From: a virus
Reading direction: 5' to 3' (one strand)
DNA length: 53,938 nucleotides
IMG/VR virus record: IMGVR_UViG_3300033146_007470
Span: 1-53,938 of that record
A model generated the notes under the pieces. That model did not search any database and had not been told where the DNA came from. It saw only the letters and a program-made list of their open reading frames with translations. Shown piece by piece: positions 7,621 to 15,031 of this stretch (position 1 is its first letter; every line of letters starts with the position of its first letter). A program made the translations under genes and the position numbers.

Positions 7621-7660
7621 TGATTTAGTAAAAAGAATACCAATTCCATTGGAGGAAAGT

Positions 7661-8239
7661 GTGATTTCAGATTTTAATGCAGATGAAACTAATCACATTT
7701 TATTTAAATTAGTGCCTGTTGACGAAACATGTATTATAATAAATTTAAAGGGTTTGATAGATACATATAATTCTCACTATTTCACAACTCAAGTAGAGAA
7801 AATAATTAAGGCAGGATATATAAAACTCATATTTAACTTTTATGGAGTAAATTATATGTCTTCTACAGGTATAGGGTCTATGATTGCTATATTAAAAATG
7901 TTGAAAGCTATACATGGAGCTGATATGGTCATGTATAACACTCAACCTAAGATATATGAAGTATTTAGTCTCCTTGGTATGACTGGTTTCTTTAATTTCT
8001 TAGAAGAGGAAGAAGAAGCTTTAGCCTTTTTCAAAACTGAAAAGCCAACTATTAAGAAAGAAGTGCCAAAGATAAAGAAGAAGATATATAGTACTATTGT
8101 TAAAAAACAGGTTGAATTCCCTTTAATAATTACATGTCCTTCTTGTAACAAAAGGATGAGAGCTCCTAAGCCTGGACGTTATAGATGTAAATGCAAAACT
8201 ATTTTGACGATAAATACTACGGGTGAAATAAAAATATAA
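7661..8239 (+). CDS. STAS-domain (anti-sigma-factor antagonist-like) protein with zinc ribbon
   Basis: A 192-residue protein. Residues about 10-115 form a STAS domain: IINLKGLIDTYNS, then the phospho-acceptor helix MSSTGIGSMIA as in SpoIIAA/RsbV. A basic linker follows, then a C-terminal zinc ribbon (CPSCNKRM...YRCKC). The in-frame TTG 7649 overlaps the SD GGAGG; GTG 7661 sits 5 bases after it and is preferred. STAS proteins are Ser-phosphorylated partner switches, so it could titrate a host regulator. It heads a cluster ending in a second histidine kinase. Confidence 0.85.
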   Translation: MISDFNADETNHILFKLVPVDETCIIINLKGLIDTYNSHYFTTQVEKIIKAGYIKLIFNFYGVNYMSSTGIGSMIAILKMLKAIHGADMVMYNTQPKIYEVFSLLGMTGFFNFLEEEEEALAFFKTEKPTIKKEVPKIKKKIYSTIVKKQVEFPLIITCPSCNKRMRAPKPGRYRCKCKTILTINTTGEIKI

Positions 8240-8252
8240 AAAGGAGTTTTAA

Positions 8253-8444
8253 ATGGCATATAGTATAAAACACAAAGAGCAGATGAAACTTAAATGGACG
8301 GATGAAATTAAAATATCCAGACAAACTTTATATAATATTTTTAAAGTGTGTAACGCAATGAAATTGCTAGAAGAGTGGGCTACATTAGATGAAGAGCAAA
8401 TAGCAAACAAATTCTTTGATCTTATAGTTGAACATAATGGCTAG
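8253..8444 (+). CDS. Small helical protein, unknown
   Basis: A 63-residue protein, mostly alpha-helical; ISRQTLYNIFKVCNAMKLLEEW could form a helix-turn-helix-like pair. SD AAGGAG. Its stop overlaps the next gene's start region, so the two are probably translationally coupled within the STAS/kinase cluster. Confidence 0.65.
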   Translation: MAYSIKHKEQMKLKWTDEIKISRQTLYNIFKVCNAMKLLEEWATLDEEQIANKFFDLIVEHNG

Positions 8445-8661
8445 AGTAAAATATCAGAGTTTTATTGTAGATTCATTAAACTATGATAATGCAGAGAAAT
8501 TAAAAAAGACTTTAGCTACTGTAGATTTTATCAGCACAATAAATATAGATGTTGGAGCTTCAACTATAACAGTAGGAAGTAAGATGAATGTTGAAGATGT
8601 AGTACGTACTGCTTGTGATATTAATTTCTGTCCTTTAAGAACTAAGATTAAAAGAAAGTAA
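8437..8661 (+). CDS. Small ferredoxin-like-fold protein, unknown
   Basis: A 74-residue protein. The pattern KYQSFIVDSLN-(helix)-VDFISTINIDVGASTITVGSK-(helix) resembles an HMA-like beta-alpha-beta-beta-alpha-beta fold, without the metal-binding CxxC. ATG 8437 is preferred over TTG 8428. The frame overlaps the previous stop by 8 bases and ends 2 bases before the kinase gene. Confidence 0.6.
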   Translation: MARVKYQSFIVDSLNYDNAEKLKKTLATVDFISTINIDVGASTITVGSKMNVEDVVRTACDINFCPLRTKIKRK

Positions 8662-8663
8662 GC

Positions 8664-9473
8664 ATGGGCAAATTAACATTTAAAATAGTAAAAATATTAA
8701 TAATTCATACGATAATATCTATATTGTTTTCTGTATGGATGCGCTTTTTTCAAAATTACAACAACAATTTAATGTTGTTGCTTATATTTAGAATTAGTTT
8801 CATTATTATTACGACTACAATTATGACTGCAATATTTATGCACGTAATACATAAATACGATACCATAAAAGATTCTCTCTTTAACGAACAAGTTATTCTT
8901 ATAAAGGAAATGAATCATAGAATAAAAAATAATATTAACATCCTTACTAATATTATGGATATAAAAATGATGCTTTATAATGATGAAAATATTAATGTCG
9001 TTTTAACAGATTTAAAAAATAAAGCCTTCCTTATTTCAACAATACACGAAAAGATATATAAATCTTTAGATTTTAAGAGTATAGACTTTGGTTCCTATCT
9101 TAAGGATGTTATTGATTCTTCTAATGAATTAAACAATTCCGAAGTAGATATAACATATAAGATAGATGATATAAAATTGAACACAAAAATCGCGATTAAT
9201 ATTGTTTTAATTATACAAGAATTATTTGTTAATGCTGTAAAACATGGATTTGGGGACAAAAAAGATAAAATATTTGAAATTACATTACAAAAAGATGACT
9301 CTTTATTTCTAACTCTAAAAGATAATGGTACAGGATTTGATATTAGTAAACTGAATAAAGTTGAAATATTTGGTATTGAAATGATAAAATCTATAGTCTC
9401 CCAATATGGCGGAACTATAGATATTGAAAGTTCTATAGATGGAACTACTATAACATTTAACTTAGAGGTATGA
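8664..9473 (+). CDS. Membrane-bound histidine kinase (HisKA_2-type)
   Basis: A 269-residue protein. Two N-terminal transmembrane segments (about 8-25 and 36-62) enclose a very short outer loop with no sensor domain. Then come H-box KEMNHRIKNNINIL near residue 90 and an HATPase domain with N-box IQELFVNAVKHGFG, DNGTGFD and FGIEMIKSI. It is the second kinase of this class in the window; the H-box context matches that of the 3635 gene, suggesting a common origin. The missing sensor domain suggests constitutive signalling or use of a partner. Its stop overlaps ATG 9470. Confidence 0.88.
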   Translation: MGKLTFKIVKILIIHTIISILFSVWMRFFQNYNNNLMLLLIFRISFIIITTTIMTAIFMHVIHKYDTIKDSLFNEQVILIKEMNHRIKNNINILTNIMDIKMMLYNDENINVVLTDLKNKAFLISTIHEKIYKSLDFKSIDFGSYLKDVIDSSNELNNSEVDITYKIDDIKLNTKIAINIVLIIQELFVNAVKHGFGDKKDKIFEITLQKDDSLFLTLKDNGTGFDISKLNKVEIFGIEMIKSIVSQYGGTIDIESSIDGTTITFNLEV

Positions 9474-9481
9474 GGTATATA

Positions 9482-10003
9482 ATGAAAAGAATTTTAATTA
9501 TGATTACAATGTTTGCTATAGTAGCGACATCGGTATTCACACTGAATGATAAAACTATAGGTAGAATAGAAGGCAATGACGGGAAGTATATCAAAGTATA
9601 TATTAATGAGAAGAGTAATATATATTTAGAAACGGATACTAGAAGAACATTCCATTTAAGCGATGGTTCATTAATTAGATTTATTAAATTAGTTAAATTA
9701 AATTTAGAATTAGTTGAAGTAGGAAAATCTAGTGAATTGAAATATAGAAGAGATTCCGGACAGCTATGGGCAGCAGTTCCATCTAACATGTTTGTGCAGT
9801 TTGAATATTATTGTTCCGCAGAAGGATCCAGTACTATAAGCCTTATAATAACTGATTTAATCGGAGAAGAAAGACTCACCTTTAAATCAGATCAAATAGA
9901 AAAATTATTAAGTTTAATAAATGATGGCTTAAATGAAAAAAAAGGTATTATAAGCCAAATAGATAAATTTAATGTCATAGTTGCTAAAGCACAAACATAC
10001 TAA
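9482..10003 (+). CDS. Secreted or periplasmic protein, unknown
   Basis: A 173-residue protein with a signal peptide (MKRILIMITMFAIVATSVF) and no lipobox Cys. The rest is a beta-rich domain. ATG 9482 has GAGGT five bases upstream; ATG 9470 lacks room for an SD. It overlaps nothing but follows the kinase closely, so it could be an exported partner. No family recognised. Confidence 0.7.
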   Translation: MKRILIMITMFAIVATSVFTLNDKTIGRIEGNDGKYIKVYINEKSNIYLETDTRRTFHLSDGSLIRFIKLVKLNLELVEVGKSSELKYRRDSGQLWAAVPSNMFVQFEYYCSAEGSSTISLIITDLIGEERLTFKSDQIEKLLSLINDGLNEKKGIISQIDKFNVIVAKAQTY

Positions 10004-10004
10004 T

Positions 10005-10286
10005 ATGATGATATATGAAATATGTGACAGAGAAGGTGATGATGAATATTTTGAATCCCACCATCTTTTCCCTGGTAAAAAGAGGCGTAAGAAGGCGGGG
10101 CATTTGCAAACTATAGCAGTATGTACAACTTGTGGTGATCAAATACATAATATGTTTGACAATACCACTCTCAGAACAGAATTAAATTCTATTGAAAAGT
10201 TGCAAGAGAAAATGCATACTTATATATCATGGATACGGAAGAGAGAATTATCAGATTCTATATCTATGAAAAAATTAAAAAAATAA
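10005..10286 (+). CDS. Small HNH-like protein
   Basis: A 93-residue protein with ESHHLFPGKKRR, then VCTTCGDQIHNMFDN. The His-His, Cys-x2-Cys and His-Asn pattern matches a compact HNH-nuclease-like family seen in phages and bacteria. ATG 10005 is chosen; the earlier TTG lies in the previous gene. Nuclease activity is not certain. Confidence 0.65.
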   Translation: MMIYEICDREGDDEYFESHHLFPGKKRRKKAGHLQTIAVCTTCGDQIHNMFDNTTLRTELNSIEKLQEKMHTYISWIRKRELSDSISMKKLKK

Positions 10287-10321
10287 CACTTTTATATAAA
10301 AAAGTACAAGATAATTACAAA

Positions 10322-10340
10322 TTAATAGCATAATTAATTA
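10322..10340 (+). promoter_or_regulatory. AAGCATA-type motif
   Basis: TTAATAGCATAATTAATTA lies 30 bases before a 30-codon ORF and the terminator at 10486. Candidate promoter of a very short transcript. Confidence 0.35.
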
Positions 10341-10369
10341 CATAAGAAATTAAAAAGGATAAAAAAGAA

Positions 10370-10462
10370 ATGAACGTTGCTACAGTTAAATGTATAAAAT
10401 ATTATGAATACTCATTCAAAGGCTTTATGGGAGAAAAGGGCCAAAGGAAGAGAACTGTGTAG
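10370..10462 (+). CDS. Small ORF (30 aa) in a short terminated unit
   Basis: ATG at 10370 after an A-rich leader with AAGGAT. It encodes a basic 30-residue peptide (MNVATVKCIKYYEYSFKGF then a Lys/Arg-rich tail). It lies between a GCATA motif and a strong terminator 24 bases after the stop, so the whole region could be a small mRNA or a regulatory RNA of about 150 bases. Coding status uncertain. Confidence 0.4.
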   Translation: MNVATVKCIKYYEYSFKGFMGEKGQRKRTV

Positions 10463-10485
10463 CAAGATTAAGCTTGTATATATAC

Positions 10486-10516
10486 AGACTCTTCCTATAT
10501 GGAAGAGTCTTTTTTT
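10486..10516 (+). terminator. Rho-independent terminator
   Basis: AGACTCTTCC-TATAT-GGAAGAGTCT followed by a T-run; it separates the kinase/STAS cluster from the early-type cluster. Confidence 0.9.
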
Positions 10517-10563
10517 ATGCCTGGAGAGCATAATATTTTACATTGCTATGCATAGTTTGTAAT

Positions 10564-11016
10564 ATGAATAAAATGGATAGAGTTTTAGAAAAAATGGCTA
10601 ATGAACCAAATTATCATGTATTTGCTCATAATGGCTTAATATGTGAAATTGTTAGACATCCAAAACATGGACATTATTGTGGTTATGTTTTGGTACCTAA
10701 AGATCATCCATCGTATGGAAAAGGATATAATTATATAACTGATATTGATGTTCACGGAGGTTTAACATATGCTGATAATCGGGGCGATTATTGGGCTTTA
10801 GGCTTTGATTGTAGTCATGGAGGAGATTTTAATATCCCGCCAGATAAAACTCTTAGAGAAGTATATAATAAAGTATATGGTACTTTAAGAGACGGAGAAT
10901 ATAGAGATTTTGAATATGTTAAAGGGGAGTGTAAAATTCTTGCTGACGGTTTAACAGGAGGGAAAATAGATGATGTTGAAGCTGTTATTGCTAAGATGAT
11001 TTTAGCAAGGGAATGA
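10564..11016 (+). CDS. Conserved phage hypothetical protein
   Basis: A 150-residue protein. The segments CGYVLVPKDHPSYGKGY, DIDVHGGLTYAD and GFDCSHGGD belong to an uncharacterised family common in phages and prophages. ATG 10564 is chosen; TTG 10543 is the alternative and neither has a strong SD. Possibly metal-binding (His/Asp/Cys clusters), but no activity is known to me. Confidence 0.75.
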   Translation: MNKMDRVLEKMANEPNYHVFAHNGLICEIVRHPKHGHYCGYVLVPKDHPSYGKGYNYITDIDVHGGLTYADNRGDYWALGFDCSHGGDFNIPPDKTLREVYNKVYGTLRDGEYRDFEYVKGECKILADGLTGGKIDDVEAVIAKMILARE

Positions 11017-11017
11017 T

Positions 11018-11045
11018 TTGGACAATGTATTAAATATGTTATAAT
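11018..11045 (+). promoter_or_regulatory. Sigma-70-like promoter with extended -10
   Basis: TTGGAC, 16-base spacer ending in ATATGT, TATAAT. It lies right after a stop codon and 26 bases before ATG 11072. One of seven such sites in the window. Confidence 0.75.
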
Positions 11046-11071
11046 TACATATAAACTTAAGGAAGGTAATT

Positions 11072-11329
11072 ATGAATATATTAGATGTTGCTGTGAATGA
11101 ACTTGCACCGGAAGTAAAACATGTAGTTGAAGCCTTAATACAGAGAGGCAAAACTATAACTATGGTTTTAGAAGGTGATATAGATTATGATCCTTGTATT
11201 GATATTGAAGGTGGTTTATCTATTGTAATTTCAGAAGATGGTGTTTACTCTCTTACAAGAGGAGAAAATGATACTTTAGAATATATTGATGAAAATGTGA
11301 GTTTGGAGAATATATTGGCTCAGGTGTAG
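11072..11329 (+). CDS. Small acidic protein, unknown
   Basis: An 85-residue acidic protein, first gene after the 11018 promoter, SD AAGGA. Predominantly strand-forming in the middle (DIEGGLSIVISEDGVYSLTR). No family recognised; likely an early-expressed host-takeover type gene by position. Confidence 0.65.
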   Translation: MNILDVAVNELAPEVKHVVEALIQRGKTITMVLEGDIDYDPCIDIEGGLSIVISEDGVYSLTRGENDTLEYIDENVSLENILAQV

Positions 11330-11331
11330 CC

Positions 11332-11523
11332 ATGGTTAATATTGTTAAAACTGGTAATAGCTTTACCTTTTATGAAGGTGGACATAATACCATTATGGAT
11401 AACGCTGAAACAATTGCTGCTATTATAAGAGCATTTGATAATGCAGGAATAGATTATTATATTATTGAAGATACTGATAGTAAAATGACTGAGTATGGAA
11501 CAATAAAGAAATTATTTCGATAG
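11332..11523 (+). CDS. Small protein, unknown
   Basis: A 63-residue protein starting 2 bases after the previous stop, so co-transcribed and coupled. Strand-helix-strand layout (NSFTFYEG, AETIAAIIRAFDNAG, DYYIIED). No family recognised. Confidence 0.6.
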   Translation: MVNIVKTGNSFTFYEGGHNTIMDNAETIAAIIRAFDNAGIDYYIIEDTDSKMTEYGTIKKLFR

Positions 11524-11691
11524 TTCTTTGACAAAGAAAATCGAAGGTGTTGGATATGAGACACTGTTAGATATAAGAGAAGGAGAAAATGTCCTCGTAG
11601 GCAAATGGCTAAGTCGTTCCTCTGGTTTAAAAAGTCACAGTTCAACACTTATTGAGAGCTTATTACAAGATAATATAAAGGAGATTATCTT
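11524..11691 (+). other. Unassigned stretch before the endonuclease pseudogene
   Basis: This stretch has an open frame from TTG 11528 that runs into the endonuclease gene in another frame. It could be the remnant of a small gene cut by the endonuclease insertion. The segment near 11590-11650 (TCCTCGTAGGCAAATGGCTAA, then AGTTCAACAC) has a tRNA-like look but no closing T-stem. I cannot decide between the two. Confidence 0.3.
11667..11691 (+). promoter_or_regulatory. Hairpin sequestering the ribosome-binding site of an endonuclease gene
   Basis: AAGATAAT pairs perfectly with ATTATCTT across the loop ATAAAGGAG, which contains the Shine-Dalgarno AAGGAG. The ATG follows the stem directly. The identical 25 bases precede the endonuclease gene at 18511. 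Sequestration by hairpin is known to time translation of T4 homing endonucleases; that function here is inference. Confidence 0.7.
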
Positions 11692-12479
11692 ATGTATAAG
11701 TGTGAACAATGTGGAAAAGAATTTGATAATGGTAGAGCTTATGGAGGACATAAAGCAGGTGCTCATAATAAATATGGGCACTTAAAACGTTCCAAAATTA
11801 TAACACTAGAAAGAGTTATTGTAACTAAGCAATGCGAAAATTGTGATAACGATTTTGAAGTTGAACGTTTGGTAAATAAGGATGGAACACAACGTATTGG
11901 TAAAAGAGAAAAAAGATTTTGTAGTAGGAGTTGTGCTAATATCAGAACCTTTACAGAAGAACAAAATAAGAGTAAAGGTAGAAAAGGTAAGCAAGGTTTT
12001 ATTGGAAAATTAAACCCTAATTGGAAGGGTGGAATTAAATACAATTGTAGTAATTGTGGCACGGAGATTGGCACTACAAAAAGCGGATTATGTAGATTGT
12101 GTTTAAACGGTGATATAAGTGAAAAAAATAAATATCACAATAAGTGTCAATTTAAATTTAATCTGGCTACTTATCCAAACGAATTTAACTTCACTTTAAT
12201 TGAAGAACATGGTTGGTATAAAGCTAAAAATCATGGTGATAATCCTAACGGAGTTAGTAGAGACCATATTGTGTCTGTTAAATATGGATTTGATAATAAT
12301 ATAGATTTGATAATAATATAGATACAGAAATAATAAGTCATCCTGCTAATTGTCAGTTAATGCAACAGAAATATAATAGAAGAAAAAATACAAAATGTGA
12401 TATAACTTATGAAGAACTTTTAGAGAGAATAGAAGTTTGGAATAAAAAATACAATTGTTCCGGTACCCAAGAGGCTTAA
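11692..12479 (+). pseudogene. HNH homing endonuclease, frameshifted by a 17-bp tandem duplication
   Basis: N-terminal zinc finger (YKCEQCGKEFDNGRAYGGHK), a second Cys cluster, then an HNH core (SRDHIVSVKYGFDNNID). The frame stops at 12321 because the 17-base unit ATTTGATAATAATATAG is duplicated (12288-12304 and 12305-12321). Removing one unit restores the usual HNH end TEIISHPANCQLMQQKYNR, open to 12479 inside tRNA-Cys. The N-terminal module and the upstream RBS hairpin are shared with the gene at 18511. A recent, simple inactivation. Confidence 0.85.
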
Positions 12480-12542
12480 GGGCGCGGTTTGCAAAACCGA
12501 ATGACTTGAAAAAGTACGAGGGTTCGAATCCCTCCTGGAACT
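12457..12542 (+). tRNA. tRNA-Cys (anticodon GCA) with enlarged variable arm
   Basis: Acceptor GTTCCGG/CTGGAAC, D-stem CCC/GGG, anticodon loop TTGCAAA (GCA) on stem CGGT/ACCG, T-arm GAGGG-TTCGAAT-CCCTC. The variable region contains a small stem ACTT-GAAA-AAGT, unusual for Cys. The restored frame of the preceding endonuclease would end inside this gene. Confidence 0.85.
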
Positions 12543-12612
12543 CTCTCTCGAGTAAGAGTATAGTAATTACAGTATAGTATTGATGTTGAGCTTCGGCCTA
12601 ATGGCGGTTGAT

Positions 12613-12649
12613 GTTATACGTTATTATACGTTATTATACGTTATTATAC
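12613..12649 (+). repeat. 10-bp tandem repeat between tRNA genes
   Basis: GTTATTATAC three times, preceded by a shortened GTTATAC. The surrounding 12543-12662 holds no gene, only a small hairpin with GAGCTTCGGCC upstream. Confidence 0.8.
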
Positions 12650-12662
12650 CTTATCCGTAAAT

Positions 12663-12737
12663 GCGGTGTTAGTGTTTAATGGATTAGCACGGTTGGCTTC
12701 CACCCAACAAGTACGAGTTCGACCCCCGTACACCGCA
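12663..12737 (+). tRNA. tRNA-Gly (anticodon TCC)
   Basis: Acceptor GCGGTGT/ACACCGC, anticodon stem GTTGG/CCAAC with loop CTTCCAC (TCC), T-arm ACGAG-TTCGACC-CCCGT (one A·C mismatch). Confidence 0.88.
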
Positions 12738-12781
12738 ATATTCTTAGGTATTAGTCTCCCTAAGATGAAAAGGTAATAATG

Positions 12782-12828
12782 GTTCCTGTGGAGTTGGTTT
12801 ACCGCCAACTATGATAGCCTACAGGAGC
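12782..12828 (+). other. Nested hairpin resembling an armless tRNA
   Basis: GTTCCTGT pairs with ACAGGAGC over 8 bp and encloses AGTTGG-TTTACCG-CCAACT, a 6-bp stem with a 7-base loop that would read TAC as an anticodon. No D or T arm fits in 47 bases. It may be a processed spacer hairpin between two tRNA-Gly genes or a degenerate tRNA. Confidence 0.35.
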
Positions 12829-12833
12829 TACAT

Positions 12834-12906
12834 GTTGTAGTAGCTCAATTGGTAGAGTCCTTGCTTGCCAAGCAAGATGTTGGGGATTCAAGTTCCCCCT
12901 ACAACT
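12834..12906 (+). tRNA. tRNA-Gly (anticodon GCC)
   Basis: Acceptor GTTGTAG/CTACAAC, anticodon stem CTTGC/GCAAG with loop TTGCCAA, T-arm GGGGA-TTCAAGT-TCCCC. Standard cloverleaf. Confidence 0.93.
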
Positions 12907-12932
12907 TTAACAAATAAAAAAGGAGGTAAACA

Positions 12933-13049
12933 ATGGAAAGTAAACAGAATGTTGACGTTCATAAACATGGCAGCGTTTGTCATAAACAAATACGGACGGT
13001 TAACACATCGGCATGTAACAAACTTTTAATTTGTATGGAGAAATCCTAA
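12933..13049 (+). CDS. Small ORF (38 aa) overlapping a split tRNA-Lys
   Basis: ATG 12933 has the strongest SD in the area (AAGGAGGT, 5 bases upstream). The frame encodes a 38-residue His/Lys-rich peptide and runs through the 5' half of the tRNA-Lys. Similar strong SDs open short frames before the two tRNA-Phe genes. It may be a minigene whose translation protects or regulates the tRNA transcript, or the coding capacity may be accidental. Confidence 0.35.
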   Translation: MESKQNVDVHKHGSVCHKQIRTVNTSACNKLLICMEKS

Positions 13050-13933
13050 TGCGGGTTCGAATCCCGTCCAACTTAAATAATTTTTAAGTAAAATGGCACG
13101 TTACACTTTACTTATGTAAGATAATAATATGAAATATAAACAATGTAATAAGTGTGGGAAAACAATAAGTTTATCTAATTTTAAAAAGCACTATAGTGTT
13201 TGTGACGGAATTATAAAAGAAAAAAATCATATTAAAGAAGAATGGAAACTTCCAAACGGAAAGTATAGATGTCCTTATTGTGATAAAGAATTATCAAAAC
13301 TTGGTTTGGGAGGCCATATATATAGGGTTCATACTGAAAAAGGAAAACAACAAAAAACATGCCCAGAAAATTTAATAAATTATTATAAAACACATGGTTC
13401 TTGGAACAAAGGTTTAACAAAAGAAACAGATGAAAGAATTAAAAAAAATGGTGAATCTCTAAAAATAAGTTTAGCTTCCGGAAAGACAAAAATTTGGTGT
13501 GAAGGTAAAAATTTATCCAAAGAGCACAGAGAAAAAATATCCAAGGCAAGGATTAAATATCTGCAAGAGAATCCAGATAAAGTTCCGTATCTAATTAATC
13601 ATTCTTCTAACGAAAGTTTTCCAGAAAAAGTATTCAAGCAAGCTTTAATAGATAATGGCATTACTGGTTGGACAGATAGATGGCAAAATGGAATATATCA
13701 ATATGATTTTGCGTTCATTAATAAAAGGATTGATGTAGAAATTGATGGTGCTCAGCACTTGCAAGAGAAAGTCGTAAAAATTGATAAACGAAGAGACGAG
13801 TGGTCTAAAAGTTTAGGATGGATTGTGATTAGATTTACAGCGAAAGAAGTTCTCAAAAATGTTGATTTGTGTATTATTAAATTAAAGGAAATTTTGTAGT
13901 TTAGAGAGCTGGGTTCGATTCCCAGATCGTTCA
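12994..13933 (+). tRNA. Split tRNA-Lys (anticodon TTT) interrupted by an endonuclease gene
   Basis: The 5' half 12994-13034 holds GGACGGT, a D-arm and ACAAA-CTTTTAA-TTTGT (anticodon TTT). The 3' half at about 13903-13933 holds T-arm CTGGG-TTCGATT-CCCAG and ATCGTTC, which pairs with GGACGGT at all seven positions (two G·U). The endonuclease 13129-13899 lies between them. A second T-arm-like piece at 13051-13067 is followed by CCGTCC, which also pairs with GGACGG but overlaps its own T-stem. I see no group I core, so rejoining is unproven; it may be a broken gene. Confidence 0.6.
13129..13899 (+). CDS. Zinc-finger/NUMOD3 homing endonuclease with Vsr-like catalytic domain
   Basis: A 256-residue protein. 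Two N-terminal zinc fingers (YKQCNKCGKTIS..., YRCPYCDKELSKLGLGGH) bind DNA. A NUMOD3 segment follows (LSKEHREKISKARIKYL) near residues 130-146. The C-terminal nuclease fold of EDxHD/Vsr type has YDFAFINKRIDVEIDGAQH and LGWIVIRFTAKEV. It sits between the two halves of a tRNA-Lys. SD is weak; ATG 13129 is the only good start. Confidence 0.85.
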   Translation: MKYKQCNKCGKTISLSNFKKHYSVCDGIIKEKNHIKEEWKLPNGKYRCPYCDKELSKLGLGGHIYRVHTEKGKQQKTCPENLINYYKTHGSWNKGLTKETDERIKKNGESLKISLASGKTKIWCEGKNLSKEHREKISKARIKYLQENPDKVPYLINHSSNESFPEKVFKQALIDNGITGWTDRWQNGIYQYDFAFINKRIDVEIDGAQHLQEKVVKIDKRRDEWSKSLGWIVIRFTAKEVLKNVDLCIIKLKEIL

Positions 13934-13936
13934 AAT

Positions 13937-14009
13937 GGACTAGTAACTCAATCGGCAGAGTCCCAAACTTTTAATTTGGTTGTTCCCAGTTCAATTCTGG
14001 GCTAGTTCA
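13937..14009 (+). tRNA. tRNA-Lys (anticodon TTT)
   Basis: Acceptor GGACTAG/CTAGTTC, D-stem ACTC/GAGT, anticodon stem CCAAA/TTTGG with loop CTTTTAA, T-arm CCCAG-TTCAATT-CTGGG. An intact copy directly after the split tRNA-Lys, which could therefore be dispensable. Confidence 0.93.
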
Positions 14010-14030
14010 ATATTACAAAGGAGTTATAAA

Positions 14031-14207
14031 ATGGTGTATAAAATTGCTATATTGCATTGTGATCAGTGCAGTAGAGAATACGGTGATACTGATGAAGAAA
14101 TAAAAGCATTACGTTTTTATGCTAAGAGAGACGGATGGATTTATAAGAAAATGGAAAATGGTTCGTATTGGGATCTTTGTCCTAAATGTGCTAAAGAAGA
14201 GAAATAA
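14031..14207 (+). CDS. Small zinc-ribbon protein
   Basis: A 58-residue protein with LHCDQCSREYG and LCPKCAKEEK, one treble-clef-like zinc site. SD AAGGAG 9 bases before ATG 14031; the longer upstream frame would run through tRNA-Lys and is rejected. Function unknown. Confidence 0.75.
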   Translation: MVYKIAILHCDQCSREYGDTDEEIKALRFYAKRDGWIYKKMENGSYWDLCPKCAKEEK

Positions 14208-14208
14208 T

Positions 14209-14439
14209 ATGTTATTTATAGTGGTTGGAAATTATGCAAGTGAGCCCGATTCATGGGTATCATTCTATGGTATATATGATGATCCATTAAAAGCTGAAGA
14301 TAGAATAAAAGAAGTAATTAAAGAACAGGGTAATTCTTGTGAGAAAACAGACTATAATGGATGGCCAGCATATCAATCTGATACGACATTATATTATATG
14401 CAAGAAGTTGAAATAAATAAAGGGATGGGTATATACTAA
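14209..14439 (+). CDS. Small protein, unknown
   Basis: A 76-residue protein starting 1 base after the previous stop and ending in an overlap with the next ATG. It opens MLFIVVGNYASEPDSWVSFYG, with strand-helix-strand character (one alpha/beta domain). No family recognised. Confidence 0.65.
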   Translation: MLFIVVGNYASEPDSWVSFYGIYDDPLKAEDRIKEVIKEQGNSCEKTDYNGWPAYQSDTTLYYMQEVEINKGMGIY

Positions 14440-14702
14440 TGAGTATTGAATTTCGTGGTATTAAGTGTGATAATCCTAAATGTGATTTTATAGATATGAC
14501 TGTAGAATATAAAGATTATAAGGGGAAATGGTTGAATAAACCATGTCCAAAATGTGGTGATAATTTATTAACAAAAGCTGATATGCAAACTTGTAAAGAT
14601 TTAACTGAAACAGTTAACAAGTTAAAAATATTTGATAAATTGGAGGGTGAAAAGTTTTCCATCCCTATTAAAATGGATGGTAGCGGTAAAATAGAATTTT
14701 AG
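14439..14702 (+). CDS. Small zinc-ribbon protein
   Basis: An 87-residue protein with IKCDNPKCDF and PCPKCGDNLL, a zinc ribbon of the C-x4-C/C-x2-C type, then a helix. Its ATG overlaps the previous stop by one base. Shared by many phages as an uncharacterised family. Confidence 0.75.
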   Translation: MSIEFRGIKCDNPKCDFIDMTVEYKDYKGKWLNKPCPKCGDNLLTKADMQTCKDLTETVNKLKIFDKLEGEKFSIPIKMDGSGKIEF

Positions 14703-14715
14703 TAAGGATGAAGAA

Positions 14716-14898
14716 ATGAAACAAAACACATTTAATACGTTAATTAGTTTAATGGAGAATATTATTGACGCAATTGATGAAGTTAATGAAAAAGTTGATA
14801 ATAATGTAGAGGATTGGAATCAATCAGCAATTGAAAGTCCTTTATCATTGCAATGCGCAAAAGATGATTTATCAATATTACAGAGTTTATATCATTAG
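14716..14898 (+). CDS. Small helical protein, paralogue of the 17502 frame
   Basis: A 60-residue protein: LISLMENIIDAIDEVNEKVD then a polar tail. The helix IDAIDEVNEKVD recurs as VSAIDEVNERVD in the frame at 17502-17681. SD AAGGA. Function unknown. Confidence 0.65.
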   Translation: MKQNTFNTLISLMENIIDAIDEVNEKVDNNVEDWNQSAIESPLSLQCAKDDLSILQSLYH

Positions 14899-14936
14899 AA
14901 GATTATATTGGTAAAGATTGGAAAGAATATTATTAT

Positions 14937-15015
14937 GGGTAGGTTGGGCAATGGTTGCCCCGGAAACTGTAAATTTCTCGCTTCGGCATTGGGGGTTCGA
15001 ATCCCTCCTTACCCA
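14937..15015 (+). tRNA. tRNA-Tyr (anticodon GTA)
   Basis: Acceptor GGGTAGG/CTTACCC, anticodon stem GAAA/TTTC with loop CTGTAAA, variable arm containing CTTCGG, T-arm with TTCGAAT. Confidence 0.87.
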
Positions 15016-15031
15016 ATATTCTTTAAGTGGA

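Noticed and set aside
12613-12649. CRISPR array
   Set aside because: 10-bp units in direct contact without spacers; simple tandem repeat.
12782-12828. tRNA-Val (TAC)
   Set aside because: Only acceptor-like and anticodon-like stems exist; no room for D and T arms.
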